From: Clostridiales bacterium
GTDB taxonomy: Bacteria > Bacillota > Clostridia > Peptostreptococcales > Acidaminobacteraceae
Direction of reading: 5' to 3'
Assembly (NCBI GenBank): GCA_030446305.1
Contig: JASUSA010000006.1
Span: 1-64,000, forward strand
Length of the DNA stretch: 64,000 bases
Numbering within the stretch: position 1 is the stretch's first letter; every line of letters starts with the position of its first letter. The position numbers were made by a program, and so were the translations under genes. Positions 8,472 through 18,351 of this stretch are shown here, piece after piece. The notes beneath the pieces are model-generated. The model was not told the origin of the DNA, did no database searches, and saw only the letters and a list, made by a program, of their open reading frames with translations.

Positions 8472-10133
8472 TTAAAGTGCTTCATTAAAAGAATCCGGCA
8501 AGTCGTTTTCAATGAGAACGACATCGTCAATGGCGACAATGGCGTTCAGGCGTGCATAGGCCTCGTGAATACTCTTGACGCGGTATATATTGTGTTCAGG
8601 GAAATGCCGATTTTTAAGACCTTCCCAAATGGGTTGCGTCTGCTTAATGCCGACGAGAATCACAGCGTCGCAGACATCGGCGATTTGTTCACCAAAGGTT
8701 TGATTCAATGTTTCCGCCATATTACCCAGCTCAATCATGCCGGGGGTGATAATAATTTTTTTATTGCCTTCAAAAGCCTTTAACACTTCAAGTGCCATGG
8801 CAGCCCCTATGGGATTGCTGTTAAAGGCGTCATCCAAAAGTGTGTACTGGTCTGCAACCCTGCGATGTGAGAGACGGTGTTCAACCGGTTCGACTTCGCT
8901 GACGAGCAGCGGCAGTCTCTCGGGGGGAACGCCCAGTGTCAGTGCAACCGCACAGCCTGCCACAACATTTGAAAGGTTATGGCGTCCGAGCAGCTTTGTT
9001 TTCAGGTTGATGCGAATGATTTTTGTTTTGACGTTTGTTGCCGTTTTTATATTGTCGTGCGATTCATTTATACTTTCAATACTTTCAATGCCATAGCCGT
9101 CCGGAGACCACACCAGTGTAAAAGCAGAGCCCATCTGATTGAGTACGAGATTTTCAATGGCAAAATGTGTATGGTGCTGCAAAGCATTTTCACGGTCAAC
9201 AGCATAACGGTATGCCGTAACATCGGATCGCTTTGGCAGTTTTAAGATATTTGGCTCATCACAATTGACATAAATCGTACCGTTCTGAGTGATGTTTTCA
9301 AAGAGTTCACCCTTTGTTCGGATAACGTTGTCAAGTGATTTAAAGGTTTCAAGATGTTGGGGGCCAATGGATGTGATAATGCCCATATTCGGCTGGACAA
9401 AATCGCAAAGTTCTTTGATATCACCAACTTCTTTTGCACCCATTTCGGCGAGAAAGACATTGTGTATGGGTTTTAAACCTTCTCGCAGAGTGCGCGTAAG
9501 GCCCATTTTAGTGTTGAAGCTCTCCGGTGTCATTAAAACGTTAAAATCACGGCTAAGCATTTTATAAAGCACATTTTTAGTGCTGGTTTTGCCATAACTG
9601 CCTGTAATGCCAATGACATTTAGATTCGGTGCCTTGGCGAGTGTCCTGCGGGCATCATCAAAATAATGCTTGTTAACGGCGCTTTCAATGGGCATATTAA
9701 TAGCAGCGGCAATAAAGACATAGATAAACGAAGTAAAATAGCCGATGAATCCCACATAGAGCAGTGATGACCAATAAAAGCCGCCGACGGCTACAAGTGC
9801 CAGCAAAATGGTTAAGGTCACCTTAAGGCGTTTGACCCTTGGCGTGTAGACGAGTTTTTTCTTCACGGGATATGCGGTTTTAATCAGCCAGTAAAAATAG
9901 GCATCGAGACACATGAGCACGCAGCCAATTATTGCTAAAACCGCGTTGCCCCAAATCGTGAATAAAAACCCTAGGACAAACAGGAGTTCATGTGGGCGTA
10001 CAATGCGTGAAGGCGTTTCAAAACGCCATTTTAAATAGCGCTTGAAGCGGTAGCTGTTTTGCTGAAATTTATGCAGATCGTCTTCGCACCGGCTATAGGT
10101 GAGCAAGACGATAATGAGCAGAATAATTGGCAT
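8472..10133 (-). CDS. murF: MurF-type UDP-MurNAc-tripeptide:D-Ala-D-Ala ligase with N-terminal membrane domain
   Basis: 553 residues. The C-terminal 370 or so residues are a Mur ligase: P-loop GITGSYGKTSTKNVLYKML, then E-M-G-A-K and D-D-A-F-N-S-N-P motifs typical of MurF. The enzyme adds D-Ala-D-Ala to UDP-MurNAc-tripeptide. The first 150 or so residues are unusual, with about four or five hydrophobic segments (LLFVLGFLFTIWGNAVLAIIGCVL; TLTILLALVAVGGFYWSSLLYVGFIGYF), so the enzyme should be membrane-anchored. Standard MurF is soluble, about 450 residues, with a substrate-binding N-terminal domain that is not recognisable here. It lies between an alpha/beta hydrolase (3-nt gap) and ddl. A related Mur-ligase function is possible, but ddl next door supports MurF. 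Confidence 0.85.
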   Translation of the reverse strand: MPIILLIIVLLTYSRCEDDLHKFQQNSYRFKRYLKWRFETPSRIVRPHELLFVLGFLFTIWGNAVLAIIGCVLMCLDAYFYWLIKTAYPVKKKLVYTPRVKRLKVTLTILLALVAVGGFYWSSLLYVGFIGYFTSFIYVFIAAAINMPIESAVNKHYFDDARRTLAKAPNLNVIGITGSYGKTSTKNVLYKMLSRDFNVLMTPESFNTKMGLTRTLREGLKPIHNVFLAEMGAKEVGDIKELCDFVQPNMGIITSIGPQHLETFKSLDNVIRTKGELFENITQNGTIYVNCDEPNILKLPKRSDVTAYRYAVDRENALQHHTHFAIENLVLNQMGSAFTLVWSPDGYGIESIESINESHDNIKTATNVKTKIIRINLKTKLLGRHNLSNVVAGCAVALTLGVPPERLPLLVSEVEPVEHRLSHRRVADQYTLLDDAFNSNPIGAAMALEVLKAFEGNKKIIITPGMIELGNMAETLNQTFGEQIADVCDAVILVGIKQTQPIWEGLKNRHFPEHNIYRVKSIHEAYARLNAIVAIDDVVLIENDLPDSFNEAL

Positions 10134-10136
10134 GTG

Positions 10137-10928
10137 TTAGCCTCCGATAAAAGTCTTGAGAATGGTACTGAATCTAAGTGGCTGTTCCAAATAGGAAAAA
10201 TGCCCGGCACCTTCAAAGACGACAAGCCCTGAATCCGGAATATGTGCCACCATGGTTCGTGCATCGGCAATGGGTGTTGCCGTATCCTGATCGCCCCAAA
10301 TGAGCAATGTCGGCATCTCAATTTTTGAAAGGAGATGCGTTAAATCTTCATTGACGACGTTGGAGAGGATGCGCTTCATCATTGGCGAGGCCGACTTGTA
10401 ATCGGCAGAACTGTATTTTTCACTGTAAGCTTTAACAGGCTCGTCCAAGATAAAATGCAGGCCGGGAACGCGGTTGAGTGCACGTACCAATTTAAAGCCG
10501 TAGACTTTAAGGTAATATGAAGGACTGCGTTTCGGCTTGATTCCCGCACTATTTGTTAGGATGAGCTTGTCGATAGGTGTGATCTGCGTGAGCTTTATGG
10601 CGACGCGGCCGCCAAACGAATGGCCGAGCACAATAGGGGCTTCAAGCTGAAATGCTTCAATAAACTGCTTTACCATTGCCGTATAATCATCTAAATGCCA
10701 AGGTGCGTCGGGCTCATCAGAGGCGCCGAATCCGGGAAAGTCCAGTGCATAGATGGGCAATACCTGCTGGAGTTCTTCAATGAGTGCTGAAAAAGTCTCT
10801 TTATTGGTTCCCCAGCCGTGCAGTAGCAGGAGCGGCGATTTTGACACCGGCGCATCGACATCGTACATACGCGTTGGGTGATGATACGTGTAGGCAATGC
10901 GTATGGTTTTATACGTATAAATAGGCAT
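10137..10928 (-). CDS. Alpha/beta-fold hydrolase
   Basis: 263 residues from an ATG at 10928 preceded by AAAGAGG; the track start 16 codons earlier lacks a site. The oxyanion motif LLLLHGWGTNKETF comes first, then the nucleophile elbow LGHSFGGRVA (Ser104), an acid in the strand LIWGDQDTATP, and the catalytic His in GAGHFSYLEQP. This is the typical triad of esterase/lipase/C-C hydrolases; the substrate cannot be told. It is the first gene of the minus-strand group and lies 3 nt before murF, so it is co-transcribed with wall genes. Confidence 0.88.
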   Translation of the reverse strand: MPIYTYKTIRIAYTYHHPTRMYDVDAPVSKSPLLLLHGWGTNKETFSALIEELQQVLPIYALDFPGFGASDEPDAPWHLDDYTAMVKQFIEAFQLEAPIVLGHSFGGRVAIKLTQITPIDKLILTNSAGIKPKRSPSYYLKVYGFKLVRALNRVPGLHFILDEPVKAYSEKYSSADYKSASPMMKRILSNVVNEDLTHLLSKIEMPTLLIWGDQDTATPIADARTMVAHIPDSGLVVFEGAGHFSYLEQPLRFSTILKTFIGG

Positions 10929-11061
10929 ATAGACCTCTTTTAACTTATTGGAATAACAGGTCAATGCCTGTTTCAATCATCATTTTACCACAAATGACCA
11001 AAGGACATAAGACTATACTAAAAACCTGTTATTGAAATGTAATAAACATTTTGAAAGGGCA

Positions 11062-11070
11062 TGGTATAAT
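11062..11070 (+). promoter_or_regulatory. Extended -10 promoter of the SLH protein gene
   Basis: TGGTATAAT fits the extended -10 form TGnTATAAT and lies 30 nt before the start ATG. The -35 region is weak. Confidence 0.55.
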
Positions 11071-11100
11071 AAGGTTAGAAAAATTGACAAGGAGGGCCAA

Positions 11101-13041
11101 ATGATTTTAGGAAAGTCGAAAATCTATTATAAACTCACGGCGATTTTAATGGCATTCATGATGATTGGCAACGTCAGCTTTGCTGCAGTGATGACGGATG
11201 TCACGGAATCGCATTGGGCAAACACCGTGGTACAGCACATGGTGGATGAAGACATTATGGCAATTTATGAAGACAACAGTTTTAAGCCAAACGAAACGGC
11301 AACAAAGGCGGAAACTTTAATTGTGATATACAGGGCGGCAATTGCAGCTGGCCTGCTAACAGCTTCTGAAGGTGCAACACTGGCAGATACTTATGAATCG
11401 CAGCTCGAAGCACTGAACATCCCTAAGATGCTGGCACCTTACGGCGGTGATGTCTATCCTGCGCTGGGTTATGCGCTTGAAAATGATATTGTCGTCATGG
11501 ATGAAGTCAAATACTTTGTCAATGAAGGTGCATTTACCGGCGTCAGCAGGGTTGAAGCCTCTGTCTTCTTCGGGAAGGCATTGAATCTCTATAAAAATGA
11601 GAATCTCAATAAAATTATTTCACTTTCTTATAAAGACGCCTTTGAAATTTCATTAAGTGCGCTGAAATATGTTAACTTGCTGATTGATTACAATATCGTT
11701 TCGGCAAAGGGTGACAGCAACGGCAACTTTAATCCGAAGACGATTTTAAACAGAGCCGTACTCGCTGTCTTTGCAGACGGTTACTTTGGCGCCATTACAA
11801 CAGGCGTATCAGAAATTCCGACGACAGATCCCGAGCAGCCTTCGACAGTGGATAGCGAAGACCCGGTGACTGGTGATCCCGATACACCAGTAACCGGTGA
11901 TGTTGAAACCGCGGAAACGCCTACTGTCCAAACGGTTACCGGAACGATTACCGATATTTTCAGTGATCTTAAATACCTTGAAGTGAAGTCAACTGCCGGA
12001 AAGGTTGCAACATATAATGTGAAGAGTGTTCCCATTTATGCAGATCAAGTGGCCATTAGCCTCGATCATTTAAAAGCGGGGATCGCTGTGACGCTGACCA
12101 TCGAAAACAGTGCCGTGACACGCGTTGATGTGCCGCTGTTCTTTGACAGTGTTTCAGGGAGCTTTAACAGTATTTCAGGCTACCTCGGCACGGAAAAAGA
12201 TTTTAGGTCATTAAAAATAGCACTTGATTCAGGCGGGTTTGATTTTAAACGCGTTTATGCCGATACGCGCGTTATTGTCGACGGCGTCAGTGCCGATATT
12301 GACGATCTTAAAAACAATTATTACCTCACGATCTACTATCAGGACTATACGGCGATGAGCATTGTCGCATATTCTGATAATTATGAATTCAAAGGGATGC
12401 TCACGAAGGAAATCCCACTGAAGGGGCCGACATCCCTTGAAGTGACGCTGGAAGACGGTACACAGTTCAAGGCGCCTATCTCAGATGGTGTTGCATTCAG
12501 CAATGTGACGGGCAATCGCCTTAACGAAAATGATATTGTCAATGTGAAACTGGTCTATGGCAAGGTAAAATCTATTGCGTATGCAGGCGTTGTCAGAGAT
12601 ATTAAGGGTATCATCAAGGGCATCTATATCAAAGCAGAATCAGAAATTGCACTGGATACAGGTGCAAAGGAATATGAAATCGTCGCTGTCGATCCAAATC
12701 TCAATATCATTGCAGAAGATGGTGAAGAAGGACTCAACATTTATGATCTGCGCCTTGATCAGATCGCCAATGTGCACATTGGCTTTGACGGAATCGAAGT
12801 GATTCGCCTTGGCGACGAAGCGGATATTGAAGCATTTAATGCGACAGTCACCAGTGTTATCACTACATCGAATATTATGATTGTCGTCGATGACAGCGGG
12901 ATCTCTAAGACCATTGCATTCGCAAAGAATTCGAACCTCGACATCGCTGATTACATGGCTGGCGACAAGCTTTACATTAGTGGCCGTAAGATTACAGAAG
13001 GCCTGTTTGAAGCCGATCATATCACTTCTGTCACCCAATAA
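11101..13041 (+). CDS. Secreted SLH-domain surface protein
   Basis: 646 residues starting at the ATG after AAGGAGGG. A signal peptide (YYKLTAILMAFMMIGNVSFA) leads into SLH-type repeats: one beginning VTESHWANTVVQHMVDEDIM and a later one with DSNGNFNPKTILNRAVLAVF. Such domains bind secondary cell-wall polymer and anchor S-layer or envelope proteins. A Pro/Thr/Asp-rich linker (about residues 240-275) separates them from a long beta-rich C-terminal part with no motif I can name. It is monocistronic by appearance: an extended -10 precedes it and the pyrG promoter follows. The exported wall polymer pathway genes tagO and mnaA are elsewhere in the window. Confidence 0.85.
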   Translation: MILGKSKIYYKLTAILMAFMMIGNVSFAAVMTDVTESHWANTVVQHMVDEDIMAIYEDNSFKPNETATKAETLIVIYRAAIAAGLLTASEGATLADTYESQLEALNIPKMLAPYGGDVYPALGYALENDIVVMDEVKYFVNEGAFTGVSRVEASVFFGKALNLYKNENLNKIISLSYKDAFEISLSALKYVNLLIDYNIVSAKGDSNGNFNPKTILNRAVLAVFADGYFGAITTGVSEIPTTDPEQPSTVDSEDPVTGDPDTPVTGDVETAETPTVQTVTGTITDIFSDLKYLEVKSTAGKVATYNVKSVPIYADQVAISLDHLKAGIAVTLTIENSAVTRVDVPLFFDSVSGSFNSISGYLGTEKDFRSLKIALDSGGFDFKRVYADTRVIVDGVSADIDDLKNNYYLTIYYQDYTAMSIVAYSDNYEFKGMLTKEIPLKGPTSLEVTLEDGTQFKAPISDGVAFSNVTGNRLNENDIVNVKLVYGKVKSIAYAGVVRDIKGIIKGIYIKAESEIALDTGAKEYEIVAVDPNLNIIAEDGEEGLNIYDLRLDQIANVHIGFDGIEVIRLGDEADIEAFNATVTSVITTSNIMIVVDDSGISKTIAFAKNSNLDIADYMAGDKLYISGRKITEGLFEADHITSVTQ

Positions 13042-13060
13042 AATTCTATTTAAAAAAGTG

Positions 13061-13089
13061 TTGACTTCACTAAGTGAAGTGGATATACT
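13061..13089 (+). promoter_or_regulatory. Strong sigma-A promoter with an embedded perfect palindrome (operator candidate)
   Basis: TTGACT (13061-13066), a 17-nt spacer and TATACT (13084-13089) make a near-consensus promoter. The palindrome ACTTCACTAAGTGAAGT (13064-13080, 8-1-8, no mismatch) overlaps the -35 and most of the spacer, the usual position for a repressor operator. The repressor is unknown. Confidence 0.75.
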
Positions 13090-13095
13090 ATGTAA

Positions 13096-13203
13096 GTATT
13101 GTTAATTGAATCGGTATAGTGACACCCTTAAGGGTGGCTACTTGAGCCTTAGGAACAAGAGTGTTTAGTCATCCTTAAGGGGTGATTTCTCACTCTTTTT
13201 TTG
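13096..13203 (+). ncRNA. Structured leader/attenuator or small RNA upstream of pyrG
   Basis: About 105 nt lie between the promoter and a clear terminator. Three hairpins can be drawn: CACCC-TTAA-GGGTG with flanking TAG/CTA; CTTG...CCTTAGG...CAAG; and a two-part terminator GAGTG...TCATCC-TTAA-GGGGTGA...CACTC followed by TTTTTTT. The first and third hairpins share nearly the same sequence around CCTTAAGG, so alternative pairing or loop-loop contact through self-complementary TTAA loops is possible. It matches no riboswitch class I can name. It may be a pyrG attenuator or an independent small RNA. Confidence 0.55.
13155..13201 (+). terminator. Intrinsic terminator in the pyrG leader
   Basis: AAGAGTG pairs with CACTCTT around an inner TCATCC/GGGGTGA stem, followed by seven T. 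It lies about 85 nt before the pyrG start. Confidence 0.8.
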
Positions 13204-13257
13204 TACAATTAACAGCACGGTTATTTACTGTTATTCATTTTGATTTATATAGGATAG

Positions 13258-14892
<1,635 letters not shown>

Positions 14893-14895
14893 TTT

Positions 14896-14940
14896 CAAAG
14901 CTGAACGACAAAGCTGAATGACAAAGCTGAATGACAAAGC
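14896..14940. repeat. 13-bp tandem repeat, about 3.4 copies
   Basis: CAAAGCTGAAYGA is repeated three times in tandem with a fourth partial CAAAGC, starting 3 nt after the pyrG stop codon. Confidence 0.9.
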
Positions 14941-15121
14941 GCCGTGGCGAATGATGCATATCCAGTGTCGACGGGCGCCTGACGCCTTTGTGGCATTTTG
15001 AGATAGGCATCAACAGAGGCATGACTGTAAACAATCGTTGTGATAGATAACGGCAGAGATAACAATAGATGGTGAACTTGACTGACTGCTGCCATGAAGC
15101 GGTGGTATAATGGAGCGATTT

Positions 15122-16057
15122 ATGATCAAGATAAGCGTCGTCGTACCGGCGTATAATGAAGAAGCAAATATTGCACCGCTTTGCCTGCGTCTGCATAAGA
15201 CGCTCGCCGATATTGATGAGGCTTATGAAATCATTTTCATTGATGACGGCAGCAGGGACGGCACTGTTTCAGAAGTACTAAAATGCAGGGCAGTTGATGA
15301 GCGCGTGAAACTTATTTCTTTTGCGCGAAACTTTGGACATGAAATGGCAAATACGGCGGGATTTCGAAAAGCAACCGGAGAAGCTGTGGTCATTATCGAT
15401 GCAGACCTTCAAGATCCGCCGGAAGTGATTCGCGAAATGTATGAAAAATACGTTGAAGGGTTTGATGTCGTTTATGCACAGCGACGTTCACGTAAAAAAG
15501 AATCACCGCTTAAAAAGGCAACCTCAAAACTGTTCTATCGCGTCTTGAAGTCGCTGAGTGATACCGAAATTCCCCTTGATACTGGAGATTTCAGGCTGCT
15601 CAGCCGCAGGGCTGTGGATGCGCTCAATCTAATGGATGAGAAGAATCGGTTTTTTAGAGGGTTGACACATTGGATTGGATTCAATGTCACTCAGGTCTAC
15701 TTTGATCGCGACGAGCGTCATGCGGGGGAGACCAAATACAGTTATTTAAAGCTCATGCGTCTTGCACTGGATGCGATTGTTTCTTTTTCTTATAAACCGC
15801 TGAAGTTATTCAGTCTCTTTGGTTTTATTTCTGCCATCGTCGGTTTTGTAATGATGGCTTACTGGATTGTTAAAAAGCTGGTATTCGGGAATCCAACAGA
15901 TGGATGGACGTCAACGGTAACCATTTTTCTCTTTTTCTTTGGGCTTCTCATGATACAATTGTCGCTGATTGGTGAATACATTGCACGGATTTATGAAGAA
16001 GTGAGAGCGCGACCACTTTACATCATTGGCCGTGAAGAGGGCTTTGAACATGAATAA
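15122..16057 (+). CDS. GT2 polyprenyl-phosphate glycosyltransferase (GtrB/DPM1-like)
   Basis: About 311 residues from the ATG after GGAG; the upstream ATG at 15110 overlaps that site. GT-A motifs: VVVPAYNEEANI, the DXD-like VIIDADLQDPPEVI, and the QDPP signature typical of dolichyl/undecaprenyl-phosphate hexose synthases. Two C-terminal transmembrane helices (LFSLFGFISAIVGFVMMAYWI; VTIFLFFFGLLMIQLSLIGEYIARIYEE) also fit GtrB/CsbB. It should load a sugar on undecaprenyl phosphate at the inner membrane face. It overlaps the gtrA-like gene by 8 nt, forming a three-gene glycosylation cassette. Confidence 0.92.
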   Translation: MIKISVVVPAYNEEANIAPLCLRLHKTLADIDEAYEIIFIDDGSRDGTVSEVLKCRAVDERVKLISFARNFGHEMANTAGFRKATGEAVVIIDADLQDPPEVIREMYEKYVEGFDVVYAQRRSRKKESPLKKATSKLFYRVLKSLSDTEIPLDTGDFRLLSRRAVDALNLMDEKNRFFRGLTHWIGFNVTQVYFDRDERHAGETKYSYLKLMRLALDAIVSFSYKPLKLFSLFGFISAIVGFVMMAYWIVKKLVFGNPTDGWTSTVTIFLFFFGLLMIQLSLIGEYIARIYEEVRARPLYIIGREEGFEHE

Positions 16058-16451
16058 GACACCCGTTGGCGAAGGTATTCGCTATCTCATTATCGGATTT
16101 GCAACAACGGTTATCAATATAAGTTTTTACAAGGCGCTTCTCATAATGGGAAGCGCTTATGGCATTGCGACAACGGTGGCATTTGTTGTAGCAGTGCTCT
16201 TTGCCTATTGGGCCAACGCGCGGTATGTTTTTCGTAAAGCGCTGTCAAATGTGGCACTTGTTAAGTTTTTCGGTGCGCGTATCGGCACTTTTTTTCTGGA
16301 AACTGCCGGATTGGTGTTTTGTGTTGAAATGCTGACAATGGATGCGTTTTATGCAAAATTGGCCGTTAATGTGGTCATTATTATACTAAACTATCTCATT
16401 AGCAAGTTTTGGATTTTCAAGGGGGATGTAAATGAAGGCATGGATCACTGA
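16050..16451 (+). CDS. GtrA-family membrane protein
   Basis: About 133 residues from the ATG at 16050 (GAGGG upstream). Four hydrophobic helices and the family features (RYLIIGFATTVINISFYKALL at the start, FAYWANARYVFRKA in the loop, ISKFWIF at the end) are clear. GtrA proteins are thought to flip undecaprenyl-phosphate sugars to the outer face. It overlaps both neighbours: GT2 upstream by 8 nt and the GT39-like gene by 20 nt, which implies tight coupling. Confidence 0.9.
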   Translation: MNKTPVGEGIRYLIIGFATTVINISFYKALLIMGSAYGIATTVAFVVAVLFAYWANARYVFRKALSNVALVKFFGARIGTFFLETAGLVFCVEMLTMDAFYAKLAVNVVIIILNYLISKFWIFKGDVNEGMDH

Positions 16452-17790
16452 GAACAGACGAACTTCGCTGGCGTTGGTTATTTTGCTGCTACTCAGCACG
16501 CTGGTGCGCGTCTGGTTCATCACGCACATACCGACGATACAGCAGTATGATTTTGAGACCTATTACCAGTTGGCAGTCAATGTGGCGACGGGACAGGGCT
16601 ATACGCTGGGGGGCTATCCGGTGGCATGGCAGGGAATGCTGTATTCAACAGCACTAGGCGTTGTCTTTAAATTGCTTGGGACGACTGATGTGATGGTGCC
16701 AAAAGTGCTCAATATCGCGATGTCTGAAGCGACGATTCTCTTTGTTTTCATATTGATGCGTCGGCTGTATAACAAGCCGTTTGCCGTCTGGACGGCAATT
16801 GTGTTAATGGCTTTTATGCCGCAGCAGATTGCGTACTGCAACGTCGTCGGCACGGAGATTGTAACGGCATTTGTTTTAAGCTTTACCATGGTGGTGATGA
16901 CGATGCATCTGAAACCTGCTGTCAAATATCCGATTTTAGGGATTTTATCAGCCATTTTATCGCTTTTAAAACCTTTTTACTTGGCCTATCCATTGGTGCT
17001 TGCCGTTTACGCATGGCTCACGGAAAAAAAATTAAAGTCGGCGATCGTGAAATTTGCAGTGGTTTTTTGTGTGATGTGGCTGGCGATTATGCCGTGGTCC
17101 ATTCGAAACTATCAGAAATACCATCGGTTTATTCCGATTTCGTATAATTCGGGATTTAATCTCTTCATTAATAACAATGCGCAAAATGTTCATGGCGGCT
17201 GGATGGATTATCATGAAATTGAGATGCCCGCAGCACTGGCTGATGCAATTGATGCTGAAGTCGATGCGCACGGCGCGTCTGTAAAGACTTCGCCAAATCT
17301 GGAAGTCATGATGAAACCCTATGCAAAAGCGTGGATCATGGAAAACCCCGTTGAATTTTTTAAACTGGGCATTATTCGCACACAGGCCACTTATTTTAGC
17401 GGAGCGTGGGATGTCAGCGCGTGGACGATGAATGCACTGACATATGATGAAACCACGTCGGCGACAGATGTGTATACATTCCAGCGAAACTTAAATCTGC
17501 TTAGAGCGGTATCCGATATATTATTGGCCTTTGTCAGCACGTTTGGCTGCCTCTTTGTCTTCATGAACAGCTGGCGCGTCTTAAAAAACCTTTTCAATCA
17601 GCATACGAAATTGAAACCGGCAATGCTTTTGCCCGTGATCAATCTGGCTTTTATTTCTGTGGTCTATTTTGTCTATGAGGGACAGCCAAGATATAATTTT
17701 ATTGCACTCTTTATGCTGATTATTTGTTTTGCGATTGGCCTTGAAGTCCTTTTGTCACAGATGAAAAAATATAGTGAGGAAGGGGTTTAA
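16432..17790 (+). CDS. GT39/GT-C-type membrane glycosyltransferase (ArnT/PMT-like)
   Basis: 452 residues with about ten predicted helices. The N-terminal helix is followed by an extracytoplasmic loop with the acidic pair IQQYDFETYYQLA, as in GT-C enzymes that use lipid-linked sugars. LKPFYLAYPLVLAVYA and later segments are membrane helices. It should transfer the flipped sugar to an outside acceptor (wall polymer, lipid or protein). The start ATG has AAGGGGG 6 nt upstream and lies inside gtrA. The acceptor is unknown; the SLH protein and wall polymers encoded here are candidates only. Confidence 0.82.
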   Translation: MKAWITENRRTSLALVILLLLSTLVRVWFITHIPTIQQYDFETYYQLAVNVATGQGYTLGGYPVAWQGMLYSTALGVVFKLLGTTDVMVPKVLNIAMSEATILFVFILMRRLYNKPFAVWTAIVLMAFMPQQIAYCNVVGTEIVTAFVLSFTMVVMTMHLKPAVKYPILGILSAILSLLKPFYLAYPLVLAVYAWLTEKKLKSAIVKFAVVFCVMWLAIMPWSIRNYQKYHRFIPISYNSGFNLFINNNAQNVHGGWMDYHEIEMPAALADAIDAEVDAHGASVKTSPNLEVMMKPYAKAWIMENPVEFFKLGIIRTQATYFSGAWDVSAWTMNALTYDETTSATDVYTFQRNLNLLRAVSDILLAFVSTFGCLFVFMNSWRVLKNLFNQHTKLKPAMLLPVINLAFISVVYFVYEGQPRYNFIALFMLIICFAIGLEVLLSQMKKYSEEGV

Positions 17791-17814
17791 AAACCCTATG
17801 AATAGGCATATAAT
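17786..17814 (+). promoter_or_regulatory. Promoter of the kal-kce operon
   Basis: TTTAAA, a 17-nt spacer and TATAAT (17809-17814) precede the kal start by about 60 nt. Confidence 0.5.
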
Positions 17815-17872
17815 GGGTGTGGAGCTGATTGGATCAGCAATCGGCGCGATATTTGTATGACGGGAGGCAAAG

Positions 17873-18262
17873 ATGTCAGAGAAAGTAATGATACGGTTAA
17901 GAATGTCCATGCATGACGCACATTATGGTGGTAATCTTGTTGATGGCGCAAAGATGTTAAATCTTTTTGGTGATGTGGCAACAGAATTGCTTATACGCAA
18001 TGATGGTGATGAAGGCTTATTTGCAGCATACGACAGTGTTGAGTTTTTGGCGCCGGTTTATGCAGGCGACTATATTGAAGCGGAAGGTGAAATTGTCTCT
18101 GTGGGCAATTCATCCAGAAAAATGGTCTTTGAAGCGAGAAAGGTGATTGTACCGAGACCTGACATCAACGATTCGGCCTGTGACGTGCTCGAAACACCAG
18201 TGGTCGTCTGTCGTGCATCGGGTACGTGCGTTGTAACAAAGGATAAGCAGCGCAATCGTTAA
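17873..18262 (+). CDS. kal: 3-aminobutyryl-CoA ammonia lyase
   Basis: 129 residues, a single hotdog-fold domain. The stretch [25 protein letters not shown] is characteristic of Kal, which removes ammonia from L-3-aminobutyryl-CoA to give crotonyl-CoA in lysine fermentation. GGGAGG precedes the start. It is followed by kce. No lysine aminomutase, dehydrogenase (kdd) or CoA-transferase gene is in the window, so this is a partial set. A generic thioesterase is the alternative, made unlikely by the kce neighbour. Confidence 0.88.
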   Translation: MSEKVMIRLRMSMHDAHYGGNLVDGAKMLNLFGDVATELLIRNDGDEGLFAAYDSVEFLAPVYAGDYIEAEGEIVSVGNSSRKMVFEARKVIVPRPDINDSACDVLETPVVVCRASGTCVVTKDKQRNR

Positions 18263-18283
18263 CGTATTAAAACGATTATTGTG

Positions 18284-18316
18284 ATAGGTGCACCTGTTTG
18301 ATCCGTGCACCTGTAG
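18284..18316. repeat. Direct/inverted repeat of GTGCACCTGT between kal and kce
   Basis: GTGCACCTGT occurs twice, 17 bp apart, and GGTGCAC/GTGCACC can also form a hairpin. The element sits about 50 nt before kce and could be a protein site or an mRNA processing hairpin. Confidence 0.5.
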
Positions 18317-18351
18317 GATATGATTGATACAAAGCTGGAAGGAGCGCAATC

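Noticed and set aside
13128-13145. AGGGTGG in the pyrG leader, resembling the T-box sequence AGGGTGGNACCGCG
   Set aside because: The CCGCG part is missing, the leader is too short for stem I with a specifier loop, and pyrG is not a T-box target.
15106-15111. TATAAT just before the GT2 gene
   Set aside because: It would place the transcription start after the ribosome binding site; the -35 is also wrongly spaced.
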